Below, piece after piece: positions 40,216 through 51,029 of a stretch of 64,000 nt of DNA. The DNA comes from Thermoplasmata archaeon. Lineage in GTDB: Archaea; Thermoplasmatota; E2; DHVEG-1. The translations under genes and the position numbers were made by a program. The notes under the pieces were generated by a model, which worked only from the letters and a program-made list of their open reading frames with translations, was not told where the DNA came from and made no database searches. Position 1 is the first letter of the stretch. Each line of letters begins with the position of its first letter. The stretch covers positions 1 to 64,000 of the forward strand of contig JAHWGK010000007.1 in the NCBI GenBank assembly GCA_020054495.1, given 5' to 3'.

Positions 40216-41436
40216 TTAAAACGTAGCTTTAATTAAAAACGGTGCAATCAGTGTAGTTATAATCGTAAGTAGAATAGTAGTTACCAATATCTGATGGGCA
40301 CTGTTTCCAGTTAACAGATCATGAGATATAGCAGCAGCTACTATGATTAATGCAAGCTCCATTCTCGGAATCATTCCTACTCCAACCTGTAAAGATTCTC
40401 TACTGCTCATTCCCGCAAGTTTTGCACCAATTCCACATCCAACTATCTTACTAATAATACTCACAGTAATTATTACAAGTGCTAGTATCCCAATTGCTGT
40501 ATAAGTTGAGATATCTGTAATTGCCCCACCCCAGAGACTTGATCCAATCCAAACAAAAAACAGGGGGATAAAAAATCCATATCCAATGGTTTTTACGTCT
40601 TTAATAATTTTACTGGATCTAACATTTTGTCCAATTAATATTCCAGCAACAAATGCTCCAATTATCCCTGATAAACCTGCTTTATCAGCAAAGAATGCGT
40701 ATACTAAAAGAATAGCAAGTGAAAAACTAAGAAAGGCGTTTGGCAGATGTATTTTTTCACCTAAATCAAGTATTTTGTCAATTACTTTTAATGCAAGATA
40801 TAAAAAAATCAAGAAGAAAATAGCGATTCTAACGCCAATCCAAACTGCATCCATCAAGGATCCTATACTAATCATAAAAGCTAGTAATATTATTCCAATG
40901 ATATCATCAATTACAGCGCCGCCAAGAATTGTTGCACCAGCAGTTGTATCTAAAACATGTAAATCCATCAGCGTTCTAACAGTTACACCAACAGACGTTG
41001 CTGTTATAATTAGTCCAATAACTATACTTTCTTGTATTGTAAAACCAAGTAAAAAGCCAGATAAGGCTCCCAAAATTAAGGGCAACAAAACCCCACCAAT
41101 AGCTACAAAAGACGAAGCTTTCTCAGTTTTTTTTAATTTAGATAAACTTGTTTCCAATCCAGATATAAAAAGTAAAAGTAATATACCTATTTCAGCTAAA
41201 AGAATAAATCCTGCTGATTGAAAATCAAATCTTGGCAAGTAAATAATATAATTAGAAATTGTAAATTGTTGCCCTGAAAAAACAAATAAAACAATCCCTC
41301 CTAAAAATATGCCTGCTATTATTTCACCAACTACTGCAGGCTGCTTAAATCTATAAAACAAATACCCAAAAAGCCTAGCAAATATAAGCGCAACAGCTAC
41401 TAAAAATAAAACGTTAACTAATTCCGTTGTAATCAA
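40216..41436 (-). CDS. monovalent cation/proton antiporter-2 type transporter
   Basis: 12-TM pattern; KQPAVVGEIIAGIFLGG, ATSVGVTVRTLMDLHVLDTTAGATILGGAVIDDIIGIILLA. Confidence 0.9.
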   Translation of the reverse strand: MITTELVNVLFLVAVALIFARLFGYLFYRFKQPAVVGEIIAGIFLGGIVLFVFSGQQFTISNYIIYLPRFDFQSAGFILLAEIGILLLLFISGLETSLSKLKKTEKASSFVAIGGVLLPLILGALSGFLLGFTIQESIVIGLIITATSVGVTVRTLMDLHVLDTTAGATILGGAVIDDIIGIILLAFMISIGSLMDAVWIGVRIAIFFLIFLYLALKVIDKILDLGEKIHLPNAFLSFSLAILLVYAFFADKAGLSGIIGAFVAGILIGQNVRSSKIIKDVKTIGYGFFIPLFFVWIGSSLWGGAITDISTYTAIGILALVIITVSIISKIVGCGIGAKLAGMSSRESLQVGVGMIPRMELALIIVAAAISHDLLTGNSAHQILVTTILLTIITTLIAPFLIKATF

Positions 41437-41960
41437 CCTTCTTCATCTTCTATCATTGGATGATATTGAGTGGCGCCATAATATTTCCTAATTAATTGAT
41501 GCAGGGTAAGCTCACCAACAAGTTTTTTATCCTCAGTAACAGGCAGTCTTCTGAGTTTATATTTCATCATTTTCATAAGAGCATCAATGATCTTATCATC
41601 AGGTTTACAATTAATTATTTGACTAGCCATTACATCTTCAGCTATTTTTGCAGTGCCATGTTGAATCGAACTTACATCAGGCATACCAAAAACATAAGAA
41701 GGAAAATGTTTAGGTGCAAGTATTGATAAAACATCATGTTCAGTTATTACTCCAACAAGTTCTTTGCTTTCTTTATCCTTGACAACCCAAATATGATTTC
41801 TAGCACCAAGAACAGAAAGAACATGATGAATATCTTCTTTTTCCACTATTATTGGTAGATCCCACACTCTTTTATCCATTAATTGATTGACCGTACATTC
41901 ATAAAAATCCGTAATTAACTTGTTACGTTTAGCCATTTGTTCTCGTAAACTAAAAAGCAA
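41433..41960 (-). CDS. CBS-domain pair protein, coupled to antiporter
   Basis: DKESKELVGVITEHDVLSI ... MKYKLRRLPVTEDKKLVGELTLHQL; stop overlaps antiporter start. Confidence 0.85.
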   Translation of the reverse strand: MLFSLREQMAKRNKLITDFYECTVNQLMDKRVWDLPIIVEKEDIHHVLSVLGARNHIWVVKDKESKELVGVITEHDVLSILAPKHFPSYVFGMPDVSSIQHGTAKIAEDVMASQIINCKPDDKIIDALMKMMKYKLRRLPVTEDKKLVGELTLHQLIRKYYGATQYHPMIEDEEG

Positions 41961-41986
41961 TATTTAAAGACTACCTTACATCAAGT

Positions 41987-43192
41987 TTACTCTTTTTTTC
42001 CTTCGTCTTTCTTTTTATCTTTTTTCTTCACTTTTTCATCTATCTTCTCTTTGATGCTGTCTACACCCTCATACCATTTATCAATACCCTCTTCATCAAT
42101 TTCCCCCGTCAGTTTGTCTATCTCATATCTTATATCTTCAGTTCCCTCAAACCAATCATAGTTGCGTCTTTGAATTCTTTTACGAGAAATTACTTTTTCA
42201 GTTTCATCTACTTTTTGCTCGATAGGTACAATTTCTTTTTCTTTTTGAGGCCTGCTGATTCTAATCTCTTCAACCTTTGCATCTTTTTGTGGTTGTATTC
42301 TAACTGGCTCTTTAGAACTGCTTTGATCGTCTAGTTTTTCTTTACCCTCATGAAACAAAGATGGGGTACTTTTTCCTTGGGCATCATATTTTATTAAAGT
42401 TTTCTCATCAGAAATTTCTTTTGCTCTTGAGTAAATAGATTTTTTTTGTCTTTGATTAACAAATACTATAGCACACAAAAGAAATATTACAGCGATAACA
42501 ATAGGAAAAAATTGGTGATTAATAAGAGATTCCCACCAAGGTGGTTCAATATTTACTTTTATACTAATCGTACCATCAGTATAGCCGTCTTTTTGTGCTA
42601 GGATAGTAATCGAATCTTTTTCTTTTGGGGCAGTTAACCATTGACGACCATCATCGTCAGTGATTTTTGTCTCACCAAAGCTTTGTATTGCTACTTTGGC
42701 GCCAGGTATTATATTTTCATTTTCATCTTTTACTAATATAGAAAACTGCTTGCCTGCTTCAACTGTATAATCTTCGGGTAATATGATTAACTTAAGTGGT
42801 TCGCCCTGAGACTTGTTTTTGAGTACGGTTATCGTTTTATTTGTAGAGTTATAGCCCTCTTTTGATGCGTTTATAACAAACAATGTGTCTCGATCTACAA
42901 CTGGAGCTTGAAGTATTAACTCAATAGTTTCATCAATTTGGTATTGTTTACCATTGAATTCGATATCCACATCGCCTAAAAACGGTGTAGGTTCTTCAGA
43001 TTCTGGGTCTAATACACTGACAATAAAAAATTCACCCTCTGTAATTTCGTCTACTACCTGTATTTGCAGCCTTTCGCCACTTGCACCAATAATGTTAGGA
43101 GAAACTAAAATATTGAGAACTAATAGAAAAAATATCATAAGATATATAGTAATATGATTAACTCTAATACTTGAATATATCTTTTTCCTCAT
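41987..43192 (-). CDS. Ig-like/carboxypeptidase-regulatory-like domain membrane protein
   Basis: Signal/TM, AGKQFSILVKDENENIIPGAKVAIQSFGETKITDDDGRQWLTAPKEKDSITILAQKDGY, second TM. Confidence 0.65.
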   Translation of the reverse strand: MRKKIYSSIRVNHITIYLMIFFLLVLNILVSPNIIGASGERLQIQVVDEITEGEFFIVSVLDPESEEPTPFLGDVDIEFNGKQYQIDETIELILQAPVVDRDTLFVINASKEGYNSTNKTITVLKNKSQGEPLKLIILPEDYTVEAGKQFSILVKDENENIIPGAKVAIQSFGETKITDDDGRQWLTAPKEKDSITILAQKDGYTDGTISIKVNIEPPWWESLINHQFFPIVIAVIFLLCAIVFVNQRQKKSIYSRAKEISDEKTLIKYDAQGKSTPSLFHEGKEKLDDQSSSKEPVRIQPQKDAKVEEIRISRPQKEKEIVPIEQKVDETEKVISRKRIQRRNYDWFEGTEDIRYEIDKLTGEIDEEGIDKWYEGVDSIKEKIDEKVKKKDKKKDEGKKE

Positions 43193-43463
43193 TAACCACC
43201 TCTAATTTTAGAGTGCTTATTTCCTAAGATGTTTTATGCTATATTTATGTTTTTTTGAATAAAAAGATATATTTTTTTATTTTTTCTAGATTAAAGGGTT
43301 TAGGTTAATTCTAGTGAATTTTATAAATAATGATATTTATTAGCAAAATTTATTAAATATAAAATATATTATTATAATTAGATGATACTTACTTCATGGC
43401 GAAAAATGGTAACTATTGTAAACAAAGATTTATATATTAACAGTAACCACTTAAAATATGTAG

Positions 43464-46307
43464 GTGAGAAACAGTATGCCAGCAGCTAGAAAATTCAGAG
43501 TGTGTTTCTTAACATTCATATTACTAATTAGTTCCTTATCACTTTTTATTATTACTCCTGAAAATGTAAAAGCAGATGACGATGAGTTTTATGAATTATT
43601 ATTCCACCCATACATAACTGCTGCAATGTATATTTATGATGAAAATGAAACAATGGAAATTGAAGGTCCTTTAACTTTTGATTTGTATTATACTACAACA
43701 ATTGCTACACAGTTCAATTATCAAGATCAACTAAAAGTTGTAATATATTCTATTAATCCTTTCACAGGATCATTAAGAGAAATAGAAAATGCAAATAGCT
43801 CAATAACATTAACACCAGAAAGATTAGGAGATCTTGTACAAAAAGTAGAGGTTGACCTAGAAAATGTTAGTTTCACTTTAAACACAGGGGAATTATTAAT
43901 TTTTACTGTTGAAATAATTCAAAGCGGTAAACCAATTGGAAATATTGTTGAAAAAAGATATGAGAGGAATATAAAATCAGGAATGGAAAGAATAGGTGAT
44001 TTTTTTAATAATAGTAATAATGAAAATTTGAAAGAATTAGGAGCTACAATTCTTACTCTCCTAGACATAACCGAAGAATTTGGTATTAGTGGAGAAGAAA
44101 TTGCCAGTCTTGCAAATTCATTCAGTTCTTCATCCTTTATATTTAACTCTAAGGAATATCCTTCTTCAGTTACTCTCCCTACAGATTCAGATGAAAATAT
44201 GACTTTATACTTTCATTCTGCTATGTATGATGAGAGTTCTGAAGGTGATGGGTTAGTAGATATGATAACAGAAAAACCCAATGGAACAGCAACCACATGG
44301 CCAACAAGACTTTTTGATATCGATCAAACTGATCAAGGTTTTAATACTGAAGAATGGATGTTTTGGTTAGCGGTTTGGATTGATTATATTACAAAACCCT
44401 CTGATGAAGACGAAGATGAAAATATTGTAACATATTATTTAGATAATGAATTAAATCTTAAAACTGAAGAGCTGGAGGGATATTCACCGGCAAGAAAAAG
44501 TTTAAGTGAGCCGAAAAAATGGGATGGTCCATCTCTTCAAAGAAACAAAATTATAAAAAATGTGACAGCTGAATTATATATTCATTACCCTAGACTAATT
44601 ATTTTCAGTAAATATAATGTTAATGTTAGTTTATATGCTGGTGAAGATATCATTGCTTCTGATCAAAAGACAATGGATCGGACTACATTATTAGAGTTAT
44701 TACAAAGAGGACCAAATGATCCTATGGTTTTTACATTTCCAGAATTATTGGGTGAAGAATTATGGAATGGACAAAATATAAGCTTGAAGGTTAGTTTAAG
44801 CGGCGGTCCAATAACTATATTTAGATCTGCTTCGCTTTTATGTGATTCTAAGGATTATCCATCTTCTATAACATTTAATTTTGAGGAAACAACAAATATT
44901 GATATGACAATAATTGAAGGAGCAGAAGAAGATCCAGTTCCTGTTATTCCTGGTGGTAGTGCAGAATTTGTTTTAAATATAACAAGTGTACATGAAGACA
45001 CAATAGATATTGATATTATACCAGAAGATCCTGTTGATCTAGAAGACTGGAGTATTGAACATCCTGAAAGTGTTGATATTTCCGAAGATGGTTTTACATT
45101 AGTTAATGTTATTGTAAAATCCATTGACAATACAAGTGACGCCGAGGATGATGATATTCAACTATCCATTATTGCTAGTGGTTTAACAGGGATTGACAGC
45201 GAAGATATAGCGGTTGAAGTTTCCAAAAAGGCAGTTGATTATGATATAACTCTAACTTCACCTAAAGGAAAAGAAATCAAACATGGTGAAAGTGGTAAAT
45301 ATACTTTTAAAATAAAAAATAGCAATACTGGTATCTGGCCAGATGATTATGATATTATTGCAACCTCTGAGCATGATTGGGCAAATTTATCCTATAAAGT
45401 TGGGGATGCAAAAAATGTAGAAATTGGAGAAGAGTTTACTGTTGACGTAATAGTAAATGTTCCATGGTATACTGATATAACAACTGATGTATTGAAATTT
45501 ACAGTCATTTCTAAAGAAAGTAATGAAGAGTTCATTTTTACAGTAAATGTTACTACGACAGTTATTGCTCCAAATATCTTAGAGAGCACTTATCATTTCT
45601 TTGAGTCTGTTGCAAAAGATATAGGTCTTGATGAAATTCTTGGTTCCTATGCAGCTGCATTTTTAATATTTATCATAGTGTTCCTTATACTAATCTTCCT
45701 GATTCCTGCAATATATCTAATTAAAAAGAAGTTTGTCGAGATTATTTGTCTAGATCGTATTAAAGATATTGCTCCAGACGAAGAGGCAAAATTTGATATT
45801 ACCCTTCAAAACCCATCAAAACAAACTCTAACCTACGAAATCCATACAGAACTGGAATCTAAGAGTTGGAATATATCATTGGACAAAGAAAGTGTCGTAG
45901 TTGAACCAAAACAATCAAGTGTTGTTGTTTTAAGTGTTAAACCTACAGATCATATCAAACCTGATGAGTGGGTAGAGATTAAGGTGATAGTCAAGGTAGT
46001 TGAGAAAAAGAAATCAGTTGAAATTTCTACATTCACGAATATTAAAGGTGGAAAACCTGAAGTAAAAATTACTGGTGTATTTCATTGGCCAAAGATATTT
46101 AATAAAGATGATAGGGTAGAGACGTCTTTTAGACTAAATAATACAGGTAATGTATCAGCGAGCAACATCAATGTTATTTTGTATGTAAATGATGAGGAAA
46201 AAAATAAAGTAGAGGATATTACTATTCCTCGTGGCGGATATGCTGAAATTGAAATGCCTTGGATAGCCGTAAAAGGTAAAAACAAGATCAGCATAGTGGT
46301 TAAATAA
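43464..46307 (+). CDS. large secreted/membrane protein with CARDB/NPCBM-associated-like repeats
   Basis: Signal peptide, Ig-like repeats, internal TM FLIFIIVFLILIFLIPAIYLI, C-terminal CARDB-like RLNNTGNVSASNINVILYVN. Confidence 0.7.
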   Translation: MRNSMPAARKFRVCFLTFILLISSLSLFIITPENVKADDDEFYELLFHPYITAAMYIYDENETMEIEGPLTFDLYYTTTIATQFNYQDQLKVVIYSINPFTGSLREIENANSSITLTPERLGDLVQKVEVDLENVSFTLNTGELLIFTVEIIQSGKPIGNIVEKRYERNIKSGMERIGDFFNNSNNENLKELGATILTLLDITEEFGISGEEIASLANSFSSSSFIFNSKEYPSSVTLPTDSDENMTLYFHSAMYDESSEGDGLVDMITEKPNGTATTWPTRLFDIDQTDQGFNTEEWMFWLAVWIDYITKPSDEDEDENIVTYYLDNELNLKTEELEGYSPARKSLSEPKKWDGPSLQRNKIIKNVTAELYIHYPRLIIFSKYNVNVSLYAGEDIIASDQKTMDRTTLLELLQRGPNDPMVFTFPELLGEELWNGQNISLKVSLSGGPITIFRSASLLCDSKDYPSSITFNFEETTNIDMTIIEGAEEDPVPVIPGGSAEFVLNITSVHEDTIDIDIIPEDPVDLEDWSIEHPESVDISEDGFTLVNVIVKSIDNTSDAEDDDIQLSIIASGLTGIDSEDIAVEVSKKAVDYDITLTSPKGKEIKHGESGKYTFKIKNSNTGIWPDDYDIIATSEHDWANLSYKVGDAKNVEIGEEFTVDVIVNVPWYTDITTDVLKFTVISKESNEEFIFTVNVTTTVIAPNILESTYHFFESVAKDIGLDEILGSYAAAFLIFIIVFLILIFLIPAIYLIKKKFVEIICLDRIKDIAPDEEAKFDITLQNPSKQTLTYEIHTELESKSWNISLDKESVVVEPKQSSVVVLSVKPTDHIKPDEWVEIKVIVKVVEKKKSVEISTFTNIKGGKPEVKITGVFHWPKIFNKDDRVETSFRLNNTGNVSASNINVILYVNDEEKNKVEDITIPRGGYAEIEMPWIAVKGKNKISIVVK

Positions 46308-46347
46308 TTAGTATATCCAAAAGAGTAAGATCTTTGTAGTGTTTCTT

Positions 46348-47226
46348 ATGCAAAAGGACTCAGTTCATAAACAAGAAATAGAACAGCAAAAAGATGCGGA
46401 AAAAAAATACCAGACCTATATAAAGAAAAGAAACGAATTAAATGATATGGCTAAGGTACTTCGTGAAGAACGAGATATGGTTCATAATAGCCGTAAAGAT
46501 TTAAAAGAGGAGATAAAGAAGGTTAAAAAAGAGCGAGATGAGCTTGTTTCTAAGATGAAGCATCATAAAGAAATGCGTAATAAACTCCAAAAAGAAGCAA
46601 AAAAGTTTATTGAAGCCAAACAAAAGAGTAAAGGTGAGGTTTTTAAAAATTTACCATTGCGTGTAGAGGAGCTCAAAGCTGATTTTCAGATGCTTGAATA
46701 CAGACAGGAAACCGTTCCAATGAGCTCAGCAGAAGAAAACGAGTTAATAGAGACAATTCGTGAGAAAAGAAAGGAGTTCAAGCGGAAACAGAAACAAATG
46801 GAAAAACAGAAAAGCATTGAAATTGACATCTCTGACAAGGACAACGCTATAGATGAACTTTTTAAGAAAGCAGATGAAGAGCATAAATTGGTTCAGAAAT
46901 ACTATGATGAAAATCAGAAGGAACATAAAAAATACATTAAACTTGTTAATGAGTTGTCTTTATCTATTGCTGAAGGCAATAAAAAACATGAGCAATATAT
47001 AGAACTTAGAAATGAGGCACAAAAGATTCATGAAAAAGCATTTGAGATGAGATCCAAAATTATTGGCATTAAAGGGGAGCGGCGTAAACGTTGGACTGAG
47101 GCTAAAAAAGCGATAAAGGATCAAAATATTAAGGCCCGTAAGGCTGTAATGGATAAAGGCAAGCTTGATCAGATTGCTGATAAATCTGTTGACGCTTTAA
47201 AAAAGGGAGAGAAAATTAATTTATAA
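46348..47226 (+). CDS. coiled-coil protein (COG1340-like)
   Basis: Extended K/E-rich coiled coil; AEELKADFQMLEYRQETVPMSSAEENELIETIREKRKEF-like core. Confidence 0.75.
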   Translation: MQKDSVHKQEIEQQKDAEKKYQTYIKKRNELNDMAKVLREERDMVHNSRKDLKEEIKKVKKERDELVSKMKHHKEMRNKLQKEAKKFIEAKQKSKGEVFKNLPLRVEELKADFQMLEYRQETVPMSSAEENELIETIREKRKEFKRKQKQMEKQKSIEIDISDKDNAIDELFKKADEEHKLVQKYYDENQKEHKKYIKLVNELSLSIAEGNKKHEQYIELRNEAQKIHEKAFEMRSKIIGIKGERRKRWTEAKKAIKDQNIKARKAVMDKGKLDQIADKSVDALKKGEKINL

Positions 47227-47283
47227 TTTAAAAGATATTATTACAGATAGATTTATATATATATTAAACTTGTATAATAATAA

Positions 47284-48765
47284 ATGAAGAGTGTCACTAA
47301 ATTAGTGGTGATTTTGATAATTGCCATTTTGATCATTTCCTCTGTTTATATTGTTTATAGTTTAAATAATGAAAATGATGATGGAAACAGTGATACTATA
47401 CCTCCAATTATTAATTCAGTCACAGGTAACACAACAGGTACAACCGGAAAAATTACTAAAATTACAGCATCATTTTCAGATAATGTAAATGTTACAGATG
47501 CTACACTGTTTTATAGATCAAAAGAATCTGAAGAATGGATAAGCAAATCAATCTTATCGGGAAGTATTAATATTGAGATACCTTCAAATTCAGATAATGA
47601 TTGGTACTATTATATTACCATTAATGATAAAGCAGGAAATGGACCAATAGGTGACCCCTCAATTGATGGTAGTATTTATTATACAATTACAGTAACCCAA
47701 AATTTAGAAGATTTAGTACATACCGTTTTTATTGAAGAAGCTACAGGCGAAACTTGTGTATATTGTCCAGGAGTTTCAGAAGTAATACATGATTTATTTA
47801 AATCTAGAAATTACAATTTCTATTATGTTAGTATGGTTACAGAACATCAAAAAGCCAGTGACCATTTATATGATGATTATAATTTATTCGGTCAACCAAC
47901 CGTCTATATTGACGGTGGTTACAATGTTTTCGTAGGAGGTGGAGAGACTAAAGCTGACGTTGATGAAGCGAAATATATAGAAGCAATTCAAACAGCAGAA
48001 AAGAGAAATGTACCAAAAATAAAAGTAAATATTACAATAGATTATACAGAAGGCGACAACAAATTTACCACAAATGTTATTGTAAATAATTTTGAGGAAG
48101 AAAAATATACTGGAACACTAAAAATTCATTTAGCAGAAATTATTTCACAGTGGAACTATAAAACTGGAAGCGGTGGGAAAATCTATAATGGTTTTCTTGA
48201 TTATATTATAAATGAAGAGATAACTATTGACTCTAATGGAGAATTTACAAAATCAAAAGATTGGGATTTATCAAGTTTAGACCCTGAAAATCTAATTATT
48301 ATTGCTGTAGTTTTTAATTCTGAATCAGTGGAAGCATTTTCTGATCCCGGTGGTATTACTCAAGATAAACATCCCTTTGACGCTTATTATGCTGATGCAA
48401 CAGATGGAGCTTATGTTATCGCAGGGGGAAATTTGCCACCCGAGGTCGGCATAACTAATCCGGTTAATGGGAAACAGCATATTTTTGGCATTCCATTATT
48501 TAAAACACTACTAAAAGTAACTAGATTAATTGGAGGAACAAATATTGTTGTAAACGCCGATGATGACTCAAAAGTCGACAAAGTTGAATTTTATGTTGAT
48601 GGTGAGTTAGTATTTACTGATGAAGAAGCACCTTATGAATATCAATTGAAAAAAATAGGTACTTTTAAATCTATATTCTTCCGAAAACATATTATTTCAG
48701 TAATTGCTTATGATGATAGCGGGAAAACATCCACTGATGAATTAGAAGTTCGAGCTAGGTTATAA
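47284..48765 (+). CDS. secreted thioredoxin-fold (Omp28-like)/Ig-domain protein
   Basis: FIEEATGETCVYCPGVSEVIHDLF...GQPTVYIDGGYN; C-terminal Ig-like NPVNGKQHIFG...VEFYVDGELVFTDEEAPYEY. Confidence 0.75.
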   Translation: MKSVTKLVVILIIAILIISSVYIVYSLNNENDDGNSDTIPPIINSVTGNTTGTTGKITKITASFSDNVNVTDATLFYRSKESEEWISKSILSGSINIEIPSNSDNDWYYYITINDKAGNGPIGDPSIDGSIYYTITVTQNLEDLVHTVFIEEATGETCVYCPGVSEVIHDLFKSRNYNFYYVSMVTEHQKASDHLYDDYNLFGQPTVYIDGGYNVFVGGGETKADVDEAKYIEAIQTAEKRNVPKIKVNITIDYTEGDNKFTTNVIVNNFEEEKYTGTLKIHLAEIISQWNYKTGSGGKIYNGFLDYIINEEITIDSNGEFTKSKDWDLSSLDPENLIIIAVVFNSESVEAFSDPGGITQDKHPFDAYYADATDGAYVIAGGNLPPEVGITNPVNGKQHIFGIPLFKTLLKVTRLIGGTNIVVNADDDSKVDKVEFYVDGELVFTDEEAPYEYQLKKIGTFKSIFFRKHIISVIAYDDSGKTSTDELEVRARL

Positions 48766-48903
48766 AATTTCTTTCAATTTTTTTGTTGTTTGATATTTTC
48801 AATTAACTCGCATTTACTAATAGAAGAAATAGTTTTAATAAGTAAATATGTTATAATGATTATCTAGAACGCCTAATTAAATCATAAAAGAGGTGGAAAC
48901 AAC

Positions 48904-50379
48904 ATTAATTTTTTACTTATTTGTCCCAGAGTCTCGTATTCCTATGTTGACACAGATAGTAAAAATAAATCATTTAACGGACTTGCTCCACCACTTGGCT
49001 TACTTTATATTGCAAAAACTCTGGAAAACGAGGGAGATAATACTACCATACTTGATTTCTCCTGCGAAACTTTTGAAGAGCAAAAACTAGTAGATCCAGT
49101 AAAAAAAGCCGATGTCGTTGGAGTAAGTGTTTTCAGTTTTGCCTTAGAAAGTTCAAAAGAGATAATTAAAATTATCAGAAAAATAAAACCACAAATAAAA
49201 GTAATAATTGGAGGGCCTCATTGTTCATTATTCCCAGAAAAAGCTTTAAAAGAAACACAGGCTGATATATGTGTTCAAGGGGATGGTGAATTCGTAATTT
49301 CTGATATAAAAAAGGCAATCAAAGGGGAAATTTCTTTTTCAGAGATCCCTGGGATTTATTATCGAGAAAAAGATAAAAATCGGAAAGGAGCTCCATTAAA
49401 GCTTATTGATAATCTTGACACTATTTCTTTTCCAGCAAGACATCTCACTAACAAATATAATTATGGAAATCAGTTTAATCCTAAGATAAAAAATGGAGAG
49501 TTTACTTCGATTATTACAAGTAGAGGATGTCCTTTTAGATGTAAATTTTGTTCAAGAAACTCAGTTAGTATGAAAATGTATCGAGCGCGATCGACAGAAA
49601 ATATTTTAAAAGAATTAAAGGAAGTAAAGAATAAAGGCTATAAATATGTAGCTTTTGTAGATGATAGTTTTCTTTCTAATAAAAACCAAACTCATGAGCT
49701 ATTTGACAAAATTATCAAAGAAAAATTGAATATGAAATTCATAATTACTGCATCTCGCGTTGATTCTGCAGATGAAAAGCTTTTTTTAAAAATGAAAAAA
49801 GCAGGTGTGACCCATATTCAGTATGGTTTAGAATCAGGAAATCAAGATGTTTTAGATTTTTATAATAAAAAAACAACTCTAGAAAAAATTCGATATGCAT
49901 TAAATCTTAGTCATAAAACAGGTTTTTTTAATATGGGTTCATTTATTTTGGGGGCACCTTTTGAAACAAAAAAACATTTTGAAAAAACAATAAATTTTGC
50001 CAAAAGTCTTCCATTAGATTCTGTCTCTTTTGTCCCTTTAAAATATATGGCTGGATCTGATTTATGGTGTAAAGCAGTCGAGGATGGAAAGATTTCTGAT
50101 GATATTTATGTATCAAAAGCAGATTCTGAAAAAGGATTAGGATTATATCCTGAACAAGAAATCGTTAAATATTGCGTCAAAGCGCGTTCAAATTATTATG
50201 CACGTCCACAGTTTATGTTAAGGTTATTAATAAAATCATTAAAAAATGATGATTTAGGATTTTTACAATCTTATCTATTGATGTTTTTATCAAACATTTG
50301 TGAGGGATTCAAATTTTTAGGATTAACTCCTAAAAAAAATAATTCTGTTATAACAAAAGATAGATTATCAAGAAAATAA
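48904..50379 (+). CDS. B12-binding domain radical SAM protein (probable ATT start)
   Basis: Frame open from 48874; INFLLICPRVSYSYVD...PPLGLLYIAKTLENEG...GGPHCSLFPEKAL; radical SAM cluster RGCPFRCKFCS; SD AGAGGTGG 7 nt before ATT 48904. Confidence 0.85.
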   Translation: MNFLLICPRVSYSYVDTDSKNKSFNGLAPPLGLLYIAKTLENEGDNTTILDFSCETFEEQKLVDPVKKADVVGVSVFSFALESSKEIIKIIRKIKPQIKVIIGGPHCSLFPEKALKETQADICVQGDGEFVISDIKKAIKGEISFSEIPGIYYREKDKNRKGAPLKLIDNLDTISFPARHLTNKYNYGNQFNPKIKNGEFTSIITSRGCPFRCKFCSRNSVSMKMYRARSTENILKELKEVKNKGYKYVAFVDDSFLSNKNQTHELFDKIIKEKLNMKFIITASRVDSADEKLFLKMKKAGVTHIQYGLESGNQDVLDFYNKKTTLEKIRYALNLSHKTGFFNMGSFILGAPFETKKHFEKTINFAKSLPLDSVSFVPLKYMAGSDLWCKAVEDGKISDDIYVSKADSEKGLGLYPEQEIVKYCVKARSNYYARPQFMLRLLIKSLKNDDLGFLQSYLLMFLSNICEGFKFLGLTPKKNNSVITKDRLSRK

Positions 50380-50986
50380 GTGCAGATTTTGTGACTAATA
50401 TATTTCGATTTTTTCTATACGCACTATATTTATAATCATCTAACCTGTAAATAAGCAACCAACCGTATTGTGAGAAGAATGCAAAAAGTGCTAGGCATAA
50501 TATTTGGAACCAGATGATGATATCAAGGTTTAATGTCTTAGCCTGAACGTAAAATCCGCCGATGACTAAAAACATCGCTCCAAATGCCATCTGGGATTCA
50601 TGATGTAACAGTCCTTCAGCGTATAAACTTATGATTCCACCTATCAGAGAAAAGACAAGAACCGGCCATCCGCATTGCATTGTAAGGTAGAATGCAATGC
50701 CAAGTAGAAAAATTATAGAGATAACCAGTAATGTTTTCAATGTTTTTTTCGAAAATGTGATTCTTTTTTCTAATTCTATGTGATAAAAATCATGGATGGT
50801 GTGTGCAAGAACCCATTGAGCAAGAAAGCCTCCAACCATAACAAGAGCGATCCCTTCAAAGTATATACCATCTATTACTTTAAGATCAATAGCTGCAAGG
50901 GATCCTAAAAGAGGAAATCCTACCCCCGTAGCAATTGATGTCAATATGGTAAATGGTGCAAGCATGCCCTTTTTTTCAAATTTCAT
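50348..50986 (-). CDS. multi-pass membrane protein, UbiA prenyltransferase-like
   Basis: About 7 TM; HTIHDFYHIELEKR and YRLDDYKYSAYRKNR as possible degenerate DxxxD motifs. Confidence 0.45.
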   Translation of the reverse strand: MKFEKKGMLAPFTILTSIATGVGFPLLGSLAAIDLKVIDGIYFEGIALVMVGGFLAQWVLAHTIHDFYHIELEKRITFSKKTLKTLLVISIIFLLGIAFYLTMQCGWPVLVFSLIGGIISLYAEGLLHHESQMAFGAMFLVIGGFYVQAKTLNLDIIIWFQILCLALFAFFSQYGWLLIYRLDDYKYSAYRKNRNILVTKSALIFLIIYLLL

Positions 50987-51029
50987 TGCAGTCCCCTCAA
51001 TAATTTAATAGTTTATAAAATTCATAGTA

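Noticed and set aside
40586-41221. 211-aa plus ORF opposite the antiporter
   Set aside because: Antisense shadow of a hydrophobic membrane gene (Ile/Lys/Pro-rich translation).
48893-49090. GTG-initiated ORF METTLIFYLFV...
   Set aside because: Out of frame with the B12-binding/radical SAM coding; overlaps it entirely.
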